From the NCBI GenBank assembly GCA_012976225.1, contig JAAVVG010000027.1, positions 62,001 through 126,000 on the forward strand: a DNA stretch of 64,000 bases, read 5' to 3'. Both the position numbers and the translations under genes were made by a program. Source of the DNA: Golubevia sp. BC0850. Taxonomy: Eukaryota > Basidiomycota > Exobasidiomycetes > Golubeviales > Golubeviaceae. Shown in pieces: positions 1-12,700 of this stretch (positions are counted from its first letter, which is position 1; each line of letters starts with the position of its first letter). The notes beneath the pieces were generated by a model, which did no database searches, had not been told where the DNA came from, and saw only the letters and a list, made by a program, of their open reading frames with translations.

Positions 1-2263
1 ATGAAGTTGGAAAGAGACATGATTTAGAATTCATTAACATCTTGAATGATGACGGTACTTTGAATGAGAATGCTGGGTCTTTCGAGGTGAGTCAAACTCA
101 ATCTTTTCCAAGTACTCTCTGATCAGATGATTAAATAGTTCTCTTTTTTCCATCACTCTCTTTGCTATCAGGGACAAAAACGTTTCACGGCTCGTCGATC
201 AGTCATCGACGCTCTCAAAGATCTAGGTCTTTACATCGAGACCAAAGACAATCCAATGACTATTCCAATCTGCTCTCGTTCTGGAGACATCATCGAGCAA
301 GTCATGAAGCCTCAATGGTGGGTTGACTGCAAGCCTTTAGCAAAGAAAGCTGCCGAAGCTGTCAGATCTCAAGGAATGGTCATCGTTCCAGAGACCAACG
401 AGAGAGAATTCTTTAGATGGATGGAGAACATTCAAGATTGGTGTATCTCTAGACAACTTTGGTGGGGTCACAGATGTCCTGCTTACTTCGTCAAGATTGA
501 TGGGAAGGATCAAGATGTGAGTGTTTGAGTCGAGCTCTCAAATTTAGGGTCTTTTCCTCTTGCTCAACTCGACTTCTTTCTGCTTTTGCCCTGCTCCTTC
601 TCTTATCAGCGCTCCGACACTTCTCAGTGGATTGTTGGACGTAACGAAGAAGAAGTCAATGCTCGAGCTTCGAAGCTAGCCAATGGAGCTTCCTTCACTC
701 TCGAACAAGATGAAGACGTTCTCGACACTTGGTTCTCATCCGGTCTCTGGCCTTTCTCTATCATGGGATGGCCATCCCAGACCACCGACATGAAGCACTA
801 CTACCCTAACTCTCTTCTAGAAACTGGTTGGGACATTCTCTTCTTCTGGGTCGCAAGAATGATTCTCCTTGGAGTCCACCTAACTGGAACGATTCCTTTC
901 AAAGAGGTCTTCTGTCATGCTATGGTCAGAGATGCTCACGGAAGAAAGATGTCGAAATCTTTAGGAAACGTTATCGATCCTCTAGACGTCATCAGTGGTA
1001 CTTCTCTAGATGCTTTGTATAAGAAACTCTTGGAAGGAAACTTGGATGAGAAGGAAGTTCAGAAAGCAGCTCAAGGTCAAAAGAAAGACTTCCCAAAAGG
1101 AATTCCTCAATGTGGTACCGATGCTCTGAGGTTTACTCTCTGTGCTTACACTTCAACTAATAGAGACATCTCTCTCGACATTCTAAGAGTCGAAGGTTAC
1201 AGAAAGTTCTGCAACAAGCTTTGGAACGCAACTAAATTCGCTCTACTCAAATTAGAAGGTGATTTCCAACCTGCTTCAAACGGAACGCCAACTGGCAAGG
1301 AATCTTTGGTCGAGAAATGGATTCTATACAGGTTAAACGAAGCTACGAAAGGGGTTCACATCAACTTACAGAACAGAAATTTCATGCAAGCTACAACAGA
1401 CGTTTACAATTTCTGGTTATACGAGTTATGCGATGTTTACATCGAGGCGATTAAACCTATCACAGATCCTTCGAATCCAGATGCTGCTGCAAGAGCTTCT
1501 GCTCAAGAGACCCTCTACACCGCTTTGGATCAAGGATTGAAGTTACTTCATCCTTTCATGCCTTATGTCACCGAAGAGCTCTGGCAACGTCTTCCAAGAA
1601 GGGTCAACGATCAAACCCAAACTATCACTTTGTCTGAATTCCCAGAAGAGATTAAGGAAAGAGATGACAAGGCTTCTGCTCAAGCTTTCGACGATGTTTT
1701 CGCCACTGTCAAAACCTGCAGAAACATGGCTGATAGCTACAACGTACTCAACAATATCGAGAGTAAGTTTTGCAAAACTCAAGAAGTGAAGTAGGATTCT
1801 CGTTGCTTGGGTTTCTCTGCTGACACCTAGATTTCCTTTCCACTCTCACATTTTCGCAGTCTTCCTCGAAACTTCGGATTTAAACCTCAACTCTGTTCTC
1901 ACCTCTCAAACTTCAGTCATTCAAACTCTGATCAAGGGATGTAAATCTGTCTCCGTAGTTTCATCATCTTCAGAGGTCCCATCAGGATGTGCAGTCACTT
2001 CGATTCACCCTACATTATCCTCGCATCTTCTAGTACGAGGTCTGGTAGATATCGATCAGGAGTTGAAGAAGTTGGACAAGAAACTAGACATCAACGAAAA
2101 GGGAATCGAAAGGATAGAAGTCATGATCAAGAAACCTGAATGGGAGAAGACTCCAACAGAAGTCAAGGACACGACTATGGAGAAACTAAAGAGTCTTAAA
2201 GCGGAGAAGGAGGCTTTGGAATCTGGAAAGAAGAACTTTGAGGGAATTAGAGATTCCGCGTAG
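1..2263 (+). CDS. VAS1: Valyl-tRNA synthetase, 3' part (5' end outside window)
   Basis: This class I aminoacyl-tRNA synthetase charges tRNA-Val with valine in the cytosol and, in fungi, usually also in mitochondria. Exons read approximately 1-86, 172-516, 610-1762 and 1860-2263; every junction has GT/AG ends and keeps the frame. The first visible codons (frame from base 3) give [11 protein letters not shown], typical of the editing domain. They are followed by the catalytic stretch [16 protein letters not shown] and by the KMSKS loop in [18 protein letters not shown] (about 940-990). The anticodon-binding domain follows ([16 protein letters not shown]). A C-terminal coiled coil rich in Lys and Glu ends at the TAG at 2261-2263, as in other ValRS. 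The N-terminal half, including HIGH, lies upstream of the window. The family assignment is secure and no anomalies were seen. Confidence 0.95.
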
Positions 2264-2664
2264 GGATGAAGAATCAAATCTTGTAACTTAGAACTTTCAC
2301 TCGGATCTTTCCCCCCAAAAAGTTGTATGTTTATTTTCAAAACACCGAAACATTAAATTACTGATTCGTTGGTTGAGCTTTTCTTTGACAGAGTACTTGT
2401 TATTTAGATTGAAGGTGAAGGAAGTCAACGAGAAGATGCAGCTCCATCTCTTTTCTGAAGTGTTTCCAGGATGTTTCAAAAATACGATAGAGCTACTAAC
2501 GGGCTTAGAATTGGAGCGAAAGTGAGTCTGTAAACGGAGAGAAAGAGAAAGAAGCTGGAGGGACAAGTGAGATTGAGAAGGATTTGAGTCAGTCTCAAGC
2601 AGTTCCTTGAGCTCCAAAGTCAAGTGAAGAGTCTGGTTTTAACTCACTTTGAGTTTGAACAAGT
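2264..2664. other. Intergenic, convergent 3' ends
   Basis: This stretch lies between the ValRS stop and the stop of the minus-strand F-box-like gene. I see no coding pattern, RNA gene or repeat. It presumably holds both 3' untranslated regions. Confidence 0.5.
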
Positions 2665-4334
2665 TCATCTTACATCGAAGTCTTTCACGTTCTTGTTCAG
2701 GTACGCTATGGTGCTCTCATCAGCTTCAGCCGCCATGTAAATCCTGATCGTGGAAGTTCTAGTGCAGGTTTGGCCTGGCTGAAGTAGTCCTAAGAGCTGT
2801 AATATCATCGAACCTTTGCTTGCAGCAATTCTTGAGGCCACAAAAGAAGCTAGGATCCTCCCATCTAGATAGACGACACGAGAATCGTTGGGGATAAAGG
2901 GGATGACCTCGATTGAGCGGAGATTTGGAAGAAGTAGTTGCTGGATGAATTTTGCCTCCAAGCTCTCCTTGCTGAAAGGGGGAAGTCCTCGGAACAGCTG
3001 ATCTGAGAATTCTGCAGGCGATGAGTCTGTTGAGTGGACTTCTATATCTGAGTAGACTACTAGGTCCTGAAGTCTGTTCCATCCCTCGATCGACTTGAGG
3101 AGTGAGGAAGCTAAAGCTCTAGGGGAGGTTGATGTTAGTTTGAGATAAGTTTTCCGATAACTATCTTGTGAGGCGAGAACTTGGGATCGAGATGAGAGAG
3201 ATCCTTGGGATTGAGCTGCCAGAGGTTCAGGTGGGACAGCTTTCGAACGTTGAGGTTCTTGAAGAAAAGGCTTGAACTTCCGATTCCTGTGGATCTGGGA
3301 GCTTCTATCAGCGATAGATGATTGAGCTTAGGGAGATGCATGAAAGGAATGTATTCCACAAAGTCTTGTGGAACGTATTGAGATTGAAGATGGACGAAAG
3401 CCAGCTCTGAGCTTGAAGACAGAAGTCCGACGATCCAGGCTGAATCGAAGGTCTGATCCCAGAACTGAACGTGAGTTGCCATCTTGAGTCGTTCTAGTGG
3501 AGCGTAGACGTGAAAAACCGGCTTTCCATTCCAGAACCTTCAGCTGAGCTTTCCAAGAATCCGGGAATGAATGAGTGGGTGCTTCAGGGTCCGGTCTCCG
3601 ATCCTCTTCTTCCTCTTCGTACTGAAGTGAGCGCAGCACTGGAAAAAGAAAGAGAGGAAGAGAGGTCAGCGTAGAGCAGGCAGTGGAGAGAGATCTTTGT
3701 CTGTCTGTCAGAAAGTCTGCTCACCTTCCAGCGTTTGACACTGTCCTGCTACTCGAGCTATCATTCCCTCGATCAAGGAGCAGCTATGAGAGATAGAGAG
3801 ATGCTTGATGCTTGCAAATGAGAGTTGGAGTTTCGTTTCCAGCTCCTCCAGATCTTCCAATGCGCCAACCTCCTTCGTCACTTTGAGAATCGTGACTCGA
3901 ATCCAGCTTCCTTTGGGCGTTGATGTTGAGTTGAACCTTCGATGGAATCTTTGGAGCTCCTCGGTAATCTCGGCCACATCTCCTTCCTTGCTGAAGACAC
4001 GAAATGGCTCTAAAGAACTATCGATCACTTCCTTCAAAGCCTTAGAGACTCCTCTTAACATCATGAGATCCGAAAGTGAAACGAAGTTGAGATTCTTGAG
4101 GAAGACATCAGCTGTGTCCGGGCAGAATAATCTCGACTTGAGGAATGACTTGATGTGATCCATGAGCTTGGGGAAGGCTGGTAGAGTTGATGACCGTTGA
4201 CGGTATTGAGATGGTTGATGGTAGTGAGATGGTCTGAGAGAAGTGACGGTATTGAGATGGTTTGGAAGAAGCAAACGAAAGCCTTTGGGTTTAAGATTTG
4301 AGAAATCTGAAGATACCTCTCTTCTTCTCTTCAT
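2665..4334 (-). pseudogene. F-box/LRR-like protein gene with two apparent frame slips
   Basis: The start at 4334 (MKRRREVSS) opens an exon running to about 3731, with a GTGAGC donor and an acceptor near 3640. Exon 1 contains an F-box-like helix pattern (LNFVSLSDLMMLRGVSKALKEVI). Later segments are leucine-rich (FMHLPKLNHLSLIEAP, LPNLRSIEVIPFI), the usual plan of fungal F-box/LRR substrate receptors of SCF ubiquitin ligases. The reading frame must change twice after the first intron: near 3505-3515, at a T5 run (WKAGF to HVYAPLERLK), and near 3150-3160, at an A4 run (IVIGK to TYLKLTSTSPRAL). Neither change is explained by an intron I can see. Both fall in homopolymers, so sequencing error, unusual introns or real decay are all possible. 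F-box identity is inferred from pattern only. The stop is the TGA at 2665-2667. Confidence 0.5.
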
Positions 4335-4905
4335 CTTGAGACTTTCTTCCGTTTTTTTCAGATACGTAGCTCAAGATCTGCTATAGTACCTCATCAAGAC
4401 GAAGACTAAGAGAAGCAATCACTTCTGCCCCTCTCTCACCTCTCAAGCAATACTATCCCTCCCTCGAGCCCCAGAAGTGGTCCTACTATCTTCTCAGCAT
4501 GAAACAATCGCATTCCTCCATGAAGGTCTCTAGACCTACAGATTCCAAAACTCAACAGAAGCAAGAACCCAACAAAGAAGAGTCAAGCGAAACTCAATAG
4601 AGAGTTGAATGTGGTGATCTTGGTAATGTGAGAGTGGGAAACACAATAGGGAAGAAAAGATTCGGACAGAAGGATTTGCAAGGTGAGTAGAAGAAGATTG
4701 AGTGAAGCGAAGATAAGAGCTGGCAAATGATGAGCTGAGAGTACATCCTTGGACAGGTGGGAATCTTCGAAAGCTTCTCTCGGCAAAGAATGAAGCTGAA
4801 GGGGGGACTCCTGGCAAACTGATTCTGTTTTTTCAGTCTCGATCTGAGCAAAGCAGAGTAGCTCTGAGATTGTGTTTCACTGAACTTTTAATTTCATCTC
4901 TATCT
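4335..4905. other. Intergenic, no supported gene
   Basis: Open frames exist on both strands, for example a 34-codon plus frame starting near 4499. None has splice sites or a composition that convinces me. The stretch probably includes the promoter of the 4334 gene. Confidence 0.4.
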
Positions 4906-5515
4906 CTGAAAGGCTTATTCTGTCGTTCTCTCTTTTGGTACTTGGTCCTACTTCACGATCTTCAACAACGAATTTATCGTTTCCCTCACTCTCGCCAGCT
5001 CAAATTCGACCTGTAATAAAACGACTGGAGTTACCTCCCACTTCTCTTTTCCAACCGAGAGCGAATCCGCTTGTCCAGGTCAATCGACAACCGTGGATCC
5101 AAAGACTGCCAAAGAAGATTTCAGAAGCTGGATCCCTGGTTTCGCCATCCTTTCAGGTGATCTAGAGAATACTCAAGTCAGACCTCAAGTAAAGAAGGGG
5201 GAAAAAGGAAGTTTGATTGAGGAGTTAAATGGGAGAAGGTGGGGAGAAGGCGATTTCAACAAAGAAAGAAACAAGTTGATATACAATAGTAAAAGAGAAC
5301 CAAACGCGAAGTGGATAAGAATGAAGGCTGGAGAAAGGCCTCCAGTCTACAATGAGAGAGTGGTGTGGAACCACTGTGTTCATGCATCGCGAGTGATAGC
5401 TTGTACAGATGAAGGGGATTGCTATTGGTTGGTTCTAAACGATGAACGTATGGGGAAATTTTTTAGAGGAAGCTTTGATGGACGTTGCCATCTTTATATT
5501 CTTCCTGCCTTTTAG
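4906..5515 (+). CDS. Hypothetical protein, start not resolved
   Basis: One frame is open for about 200 codons from just after a TGA near 4903 to the TAG at 5513-5515. It has no ATG in the first half, so an upstream exon would be needed. The first 50 residues are hydrophobic and then Ser/Thr/Asn-rich with a possible N-glycosylation site (SNSTCNKTT). The remainder is polar and charged (EELNGRRWGEGDFNKERNK) with several Cys and Trp residues (WNHCVHASRVIAC). I do not recognise a family. The end may be extended by splicing into open stretches between 5640 and 6138. A chance open frame cannot be excluded. Confidence 0.3.
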
Positions 5516-6324
5516 GGCTTTGCAGTTGCTGGTATTCATCCTTAGCAAGTTTTTGTCCCTCTGCCTTCCTCCCACTCCCATTAGATCTGTCTTTGTCATC
5601 GAACCATCTTTTCAGCGCCGTCTCCTTCTCAGCCAACGGAGTTTCCGTCGTCTCATTGTAGCTTCACTAGTGATGCATCGTCCGTCGCCTCTATACCTTT
5701 TCCTTTTCCTTTTCCTTTACTTTCGATTCTCCTCTCCTTGTCCGGAAGATCTTCTACGACTGTCATCTTTTCAGTCATTTTTGTGCTACTCTGAACTTTT
5801 TCTTGATGTTCTTGACGTCCGCTTGACCTTCCAAGCCACCCATCGCACCCCTTCTCAATACCTCATCGTGAGTAGGAAAGTGGATGACGATCGGAAAAGG
5901 AGTCTTCGAACATTGGCTTGCGCGATGTTTTCTGACTTTTGAGCAAGCACCAGAAAAGAAAAGTTCCCTTGCCCTTTTTTCTTGGGTAAGAAATGGAAAA
6001 GTCTGGAGGGATGCGTTTGCCGAATCCAGTCTAGAAATCTGTCAACTGTTAACTAGAGAAAGAAGATGCCAAATTTCGTTGAAGCACCAGCCATCGGTTG
6101 ATCGCCATCTTGACAATTTCCTCGTCCATCCTCTCTGAACGACGGCAAACTCAATCACAGTCATAGCCGAAGACAAGCAGATTCTGAGACTCGATTTCAA
6201 GACTTAATTGAATGAAAGAGAAGGCTTATAATTTTACAGTACTTGAAGGAGACAAGGAGGGGTATGAATGTATGCAAGAGTTGACATTTGATTTTGAAGA
6301 GAGTTTGGTGTTTTTGTCGATATC
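5516..6324. other. Intergenic, unresolved
   Basis: Pyrimidine-rich sequence (5560-5800) is followed by short plus-strand open frames up to about 6138 that I cannot join into a convincing gene. The last part is likely the 3' untranslated region of the dynein gene. Confidence 0.35.
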
Positions 6325-9300
6325 CTATTCATTAGCACCACCGGAAGAAGGGGCTTCTGTAGAAGGAGGCTTAGGACTCGAGCCAGCGTTGTTACTTCTC
6401 CTCTCTCGATCTGTTCGACCTGGTGTACTACTCGGACCTGGCTTGAGCACTGTCCAACAAGAAGCGAGAACAAAAAATGGTCAGGAACTGATAAGAAGGA
6501 GCTTTGAGGGTTAAAGCCGGTGACTTCCAGAACTCACAGCTCTGAAAGAAATCGTGAAGGACTTCACTCTGCTTTGGTACACTAGGACTAGTGCTTCCAG
6601 GAGAAGTTGGGCCAGTAGAGGATCCGAGACTCGGAGAATCAAGTCTAGGGCCACGTTCCTGTAGGAGGCGAAATGAAAGGTGATGGTGTTTCGGAAGGAC
6701 GAGAGAGTCAGGTCAGAAGTAAGTTCACTACTCCTGCTGCCATTGGAGTTGCCCATCAATTTCACTTTTTATTAATAACTCACCTTTCTAGATATCCTTG
6801 GAGTAGCTCTATCACTACCTTCTCTATCTCTAAGTCTATCCTTGTCTCTCCCTTCCTTCGGCTCTCGTTCACGATGACTTTCACCTCTCTCTTCTCTAGA
6901 AGAATAACCATCTTTGGATCCATCATTGATAGCTCTTTCAACACTAGGAAGACTTAAAGCTGAACTTCCCATTGGACCAACTACATTTTGAGATCTAGAT
7001 GATCCAGGATCTGAGAATTTATTTCTTGGATCCGAATCTTTCGAAATGGCGTGATATTGTTTGGACAGAAACGATTGTTCATCTGGAGGAGGGACCTTTG
7101 TTTGAGTTGAGTCAACGGACTAGAGAAGATAGGGAAAGAATCGAAGGAAATCAGTTCTGTACTGCGCAATTAGTGTCGTCGAAGAACATTTCAAGAACTT
7201 ACTGGAGTGGCTTGCCAATCAGCAACGACATCTTCAAACCATCTAACAGCACTTCCTCTACCATCACTTCCACCCAAACTCTCATTCAATTCCTTCTCCA
7301 AACTTTCTTCAACTTTCCTATTCCTTTCTAACAAACCTTTTCCTCTTCTCATCCTTTCGATTTCACAATCAAATTCCCAGGCATTCCCCATTCCTTTACA
7401 ATCGAAGCCTTCTCTTAGAGCTTTGATTTTACCCCAAGTATCCCAACCTGATGGAACTAAAAGGGTATCTCTTTCGACTGTTGAAGCTAGCTGAGTGAAA
7501 GGGAAAGAAGTTGAAGCTCCTCCAGAAGTAGTGGTGACACCATTAGTTCCAGGTTGCGTTGGAGGTGATGGAGAATGAGTTGGAGTGAAGAGTCGATGTA
7601 AGATGTAGGAGCGTAGGATGTCTATCGATTTAGGTTTTGATCTTGCTGTGTAGAATAGGCCAGCTCCGTCTGTGATTTTCGAGAAGGGAAGGTAGTAACA
7701 TTAGACAACTACATGGAAGTCGAAAATGCTTTTTCTAGATTCACTCACATTTCAAACAAACAGTTCTCAAAACCTGTTGAATATAATCAAACTGTTCCTC
7801 TTTGAATCCACGTTCTCTCTCTAATTTTGGAATCGAGTCGGCCTGTAAGAGATGGAACAGTCAAAAGAAGAAAAGCTCAGAAAAAGGAGAATCAAACTTG
7901 AGATCAAGACGAACTGATCTGAATTTTGGAGAAACTCACCTTCGTACAAACCACAACGATCCCGACTCCCCAATTATTAGTCAAGATCCCTTCTCCTAAA
8001 GGAAGAGCTTCTTCACCTTCCAAAGCTGAATGAGCCATTGGAAGAACAGCACTAGTATTATTAGAAGGAGTTGGGATTTCTTCAATCTTGTTCTTTTCAA
8101 TGTTAGACAAAGAGAGAGAAGCCATTGGAACTGAAACCTGAGGGTCGGTATAAGATCGAATGTAAAGTTCCACTGTCAAAGAAAAGAAAAAAAAGGATCA
8201 ATCAGGAAAAAAACCCTCGTTGAGGTTGAGGGATTCAGAAGTCTTCACTCACATCTCTCCATCATTTCCTCCAAAACAATCTTTTCTTTCTTCCAACCGG
8301 TATCTCCCTTCCCATTCGCTTCATTACCCTTTTCCCTATCGGTTTTCAAACCTCCTTGACTAACTCCGTCAACCAATTCTCTAATCACATCTAACCAAGT
8401 TCTTAATTGTTCTAAAAAAGTCCAGGGATGTTCCCAATCTAAAGTGATTAGGATTAGAGAATCTTTCAAGGTTTGAATTGAACCGGTTGGTTTTGAAGAA
8501 ATTGAAGTCGAAGGTAAAGCCAAAGGAAGAAGAGAAATATAGGAAGGGTGAGAAGATGAGAGTTTGTAGACTCCTAGACGGGCGATGATTTCTGCGAGGG
8601 AGAGGTAGAGAAGGTTGAGGTCAGATTATGAGTAGTTATACCTTTGGTAGATGCTTAAAACTTATAAGGTATAGGAAAGTGGGTTTGCAGATGACTCTAG
8701 ATTTCACCACAGAAATGACAGCTCGAGAAGGAAGAGCAACACAGCGAGTTTCAACTATCTCCTCGCAGCATGGTCATGACTTCTCAAAAAAAATCAATCA
8801 CAACTATTTCTCAATCTTTACTTCTCCAAAGCTACCGATCTACCCAATCCCTTGTCTCGTGAAGGAACAAAATCAGACGCCAGCGAAAACTCACCATCTC
8901 CATCTCCCAATTCTCCCTCTCCGACATCAAAGTAACCATAACTCAAACCCAAGTCCTGTCCATGATTCTTCTCTCCATCCTTGTCTTTTTGAGACTCATC
9001 CGAATTCGGTGCAGTGGTGGTATCATGAGTGTTAGATTTTGACATGAAACCAGATGGAGAAGTTGAGGAAAGGAGGGAGAGTAAGGTAGATTTTCCAGTT
9101 GATGGTTCGCCTGCGACCAAAATGATTATAGAAGAGATACTAGAAAGTCAGCAGACATCTTCAGACTGTGTGGAGGGTGGAAGAGAGAGAGGAGATTGTG
9201 GAAGGAGTGACTGACCTAGAACGATGAGATTTCTACTTGGAATGGCTCTTTCACTCTTTACGCTGTTAAGAATGCTACTCCATAAGTCTTCTTGTGAATC

Positions 9301-9459
9301 TAAAGGTTGCTGTTGTTGTTGTTGTTGCTGATTGATAGCATCTTTGTCATTTGAAGCTTGATTGGCAGATTGAGGTTGAGATGATGTCGTTGATAGAAGT
9401 CCACTTGGTGTAACCTCTGAATCTGTTGAAGCTTGATTTGTTTCCATAGAAATACTCAT
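6325..9459 (-). CDS. Cytoplasmic dynein 1 light intermediate chain
   Basis: This subunit links the dynein heavy chain to cargo adaptors for minus-end-directed microtubule transport and nuclear migration. I chose ATG 9459 (MSISMETNQ). A Q8 run precedes DLWSSILNSVKSERAIPSRNLIVLG. An intron follows, and splicing restores the P-loop GEPSTGKSTLL of the RAS-like fold. Further family blocks are ARLGVYKLSSSHPSYISLL, LITLDWEHPWTFLEQLRTWLDVI, the VGIVVVCTKVS strand and a WDTWGKIKALREGFD segment. The C-terminus carries the adaptor-binding amphipathic helix SEVLHDFFQSLL, followed by a Pro/Ser/Gly tail ending at the stop 6325-6327. About seven introns interrupt the gene. The helix and P-loop make the assignment firm. 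The start is shared in a short divergent promoter with the phosphatase gene at 9792. Confidence 0.9.
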
Positions 9460-9659
9460 CACCTCTATTCGCTTTTTTAGATGAGCAAAGATAAGAAGAT
9501 GGTCGGACAAAGGTGAAGGTGCGAAACAGCGTCCACCCTCGAGAGACTCGCGATTTCTGCGACTGGGAGCCCCTTTTCCTCCTCTACGTAAAACCACATC
9601 CATCGAATAAAATAAAAGAGGTTGAATGTCAATTCTGCTCAATTTAAAACCCTAATTCG

Positions 9660-9682
9660 CAAGTCCAAGTCCAAGTCCAATT
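9660..9682. repeat. AAGTCC hexanucleotide microsatellite
   Basis: Three direct copies of a CAAGTC-type hexamer lie in the divergent promoter between the dynein subunit gene and the phosphatase gene. This is a simple-sequence tract with no assigned function. Confidence 0.6.
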
Positions 9683-9791
9683 CAATCCAACGATGCACCT
9701 TTAATTCAACCTGAACCTCCAGACCAGAGTCTCCTATTCCTCCATCCTCCTACCCCTCTCATCTTTGATTCTCTACCATTCATCTTGAAGA

Positions 9792-12700
9792 ATGACTTAC
9801 AATTCGAGTGTCAGCCCAAGTTCATCACCTCAATTCCAATCTCAATCTAGATCTTCCTTCCCATCAGCTCAAATTGCGGTTCCAATTCCAAGCCCCTCTG
9901 GCTCTCCTTCAGATTCACCTTCATCCTCTCCCCTTCGATCAAGGAAGTTGTCTGAAAAGGCTCGAAACCTTTTCTCCAAGAAAGAGAAACTTAGCTCAAC
10001 TTCTTCAAGTCCAAAGCCTTGCCTATCTTCAATTTCACCTCCATTGCACCCTTTACCTCCAACTCCAGTTCCAATTCCAAACCTTCCTCAACATGTTCTA
10101 CCTCCACCATCTCAGAATGAATTGACTGGGAAAGAGAAAGAAGAGCAGGAATCAAAATTAGAATCAGAATTAGAAAGAGAGATGCTCAAAGCTGGTTTGA
10201 CTTATCAACCTAGGCGACCCAAACCTTCATCAGCTTCGGATGGAATTACAATCACTCCTACAGATCAATCACAATCTCAAACAACAGGAGTAGGACTTCA
10301 ATCTGATTCAGAAGGTCTTCAACCTTCAGCCATAACAGTTTCAATCAAAAAGAATCCAGGAGTAGAATCTAGACTTCAAGCTCTAATGGCTTCCAATTCT
10401 AGAATCGCTTCAGCTGCTTCTTTAGTCAGTAATGTTGGTAGTGGAAGTGCAAGTTCAAATGATGGTGAAGACGAAGAAGAATTAGGTGCAAGGAGTTTGA
10501 CTGATAAAAGGAATTCAGCCTCTCTTCCAAAAATTCAAGTTGGTGAGAGATTCACTTCAAAGGATGGGGATTTGAATACTCCTGTTGGAAATGGAGCTCA
10601 GCTGTTGACTCCTTTGGTTTCTAACACAGATTCAAGTACAACTCCGACTAATACAAATTACCATCATCATCATCATTTACCAATCCCAACTTTAATTTCA
10701 GCTCAATCTAAACTTCGGAAATTGGTACATTCCAGAACTTCTAGTGGGAATTCTTCTAACGCTTTATCAATTCCTTCAATGAACAATTCGAATCAGGTTG
10801 AAAACAAATTACCAAACCCAGTGACAATCATTTCAACTTCTCAAGGTCCAATTCCTTTGGTTGGGGCTTTACCCGTTGTTAGTTCTACTTCTTCTGGATT
10901 ATCTACTTCTTCCAAAACTGGAGGTCAGAACAGAGAAGCTCAATTTTCAGAAGATAGAGGATTGAATGAACTTTCTGAAGTGGATGAAACTGAATTGGAC
11001 AATTCGAAAGCAGATGTAGAAGGAGGAGATGGAAATGGATCTATCATAGAAGCTGATGAAACTGATGAAGAAGATTTAGTTAAAGAATCTTCTTTGTTGG
11101 GTTTCTCGAACTTAGGTCCTAATTTCAAGAGTAGCAATTCAAAAGTTCAAGATTTAGAATATCCGGCCTCCAGCTTTTGTGATGAAAAGTTTCAAGATGG
11201 TTCGGAGATGAAAGGAAAGGGAGAAGAAGTAGAGGAAGAAGATGAACCTCAACCTTTGAAACAACAGAGACCCTCGATTAAAGTTAGAATTGTTACTTGG
11301 AATATGGCAAGTACAGTTCCTAAAGGTGATCTGGAAGTTCTGTTGGGGAGAGTTGGAGATTACAAACCTCCGGTCAAAGATTGGGATGTTGGTTATGATA
11401 GTGAAGAGGGAGAGGATGAAAGTAGAGAAGATGAAGCCAAAGAATCAGAGAACCAAGATCCTTCCGCTCAAAATCAAGATTCAACTTCTACCTCACCTTC
11501 AGTCTCTCAAGATCAATTCACAGCTTCCAAATCGAAACCCAAGAAATCTCCTTCAGGTCCAACTTCGACTCTCAAAGGATCTGCAGTCATAGGTCAAGAA
11601 TCAATTCCTAGAGCTGATAGAATCCCACCTCTTCCTCATGATGATTTACATCCTTATCATGTTTTAGTAATTGCAGGTCAAGAATGTCCTTGGGGAGATG
11701 GGAAAAGAATTGCAACTGGAATGGGAATGGCTGGTGAAATTGGTGATATCGCTTTGAATCGAAGTAGGAGTAATGCTGTCAAATCCAAGGAGAAAGAGAA
11801 AGAGAAAGAAAAGGAAAAGGGAATTGGAATGGGTTTGAAAAAAGGTATCAGTTCTTCAAATCTTAAGAAAGATGGAGGAGTTCTAACTCCAGCAGATCCA
11901 AAATCTCCAATGGGATTATCATCTCAATCTATACCTTGGATCAATGAATTCCCTTTCGGTTCTCCTCCTCCTATTGCAAGTTCAAATCAACATGCCACAT
12001 TCTCAGATCAGGTTCCTCAAACTCCTTCAAGTGCTTCTCAGGTATTCGGAAAGAATTCGATTCCTGAAGATGGAGGAGAGAAGGGTGAGAAAGGTAGAGG
12101 TGGATTCGATATGAAGGTTTCTGGAAAAGGCTGGTCAGATATGTGTGAAGATTGGTTATGTAATGGTCCTTTTGCTGCTAGTTGTGCAACTAGAGGTTTA
12201 GCTGCTATAAATTCTGGGAAACCTCAAGGTGGATTGAGTAGAACTTCCACTTCTACTACTGCTACTACAACGACAGCTGCTGCACCTTCAAATACCAATG
12301 ACATTACATCGCCTCAATCTTCAAATCCAAACATGATGAGATCTCCTTCGAACGGTCCTTCTAGAATTACAAGCAATGAAGTTTCTAGAACCAATAGTCC
12401 TGCTCCAGCTCTTCAAATGATCGAGGAGAAAGAAAAGAACAAAATGGATTTACCAAAATTGAGATTAAGATTGGAAGGACTTCAAACTCCAATTAGAAAG
12501 AAAGAAAAAGGAATTTCAACTCCTACTATTCAGACCCCCACTATCGAAACTATTAATAATGGATCTCCAGCTTTGATTTCAGTGCCAGGGAGATCAAATA
12601 CTTCTTTAGATCTATCGAGACCTGAACCTAGAAATGGGACTTCCATTTCGAGTACTTCTGAAAATGGTGGTAACAGCTTATTATCAGTCCCTTCTAATCA

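Noticed and set aside
4536-4851. Overlapping minus-strand open frames rich in Leu, Ser and Phe
   Set aside because: Three overlapping frames are open at once and all are short and hydrophobic by composition. There is no splice or start evidence.
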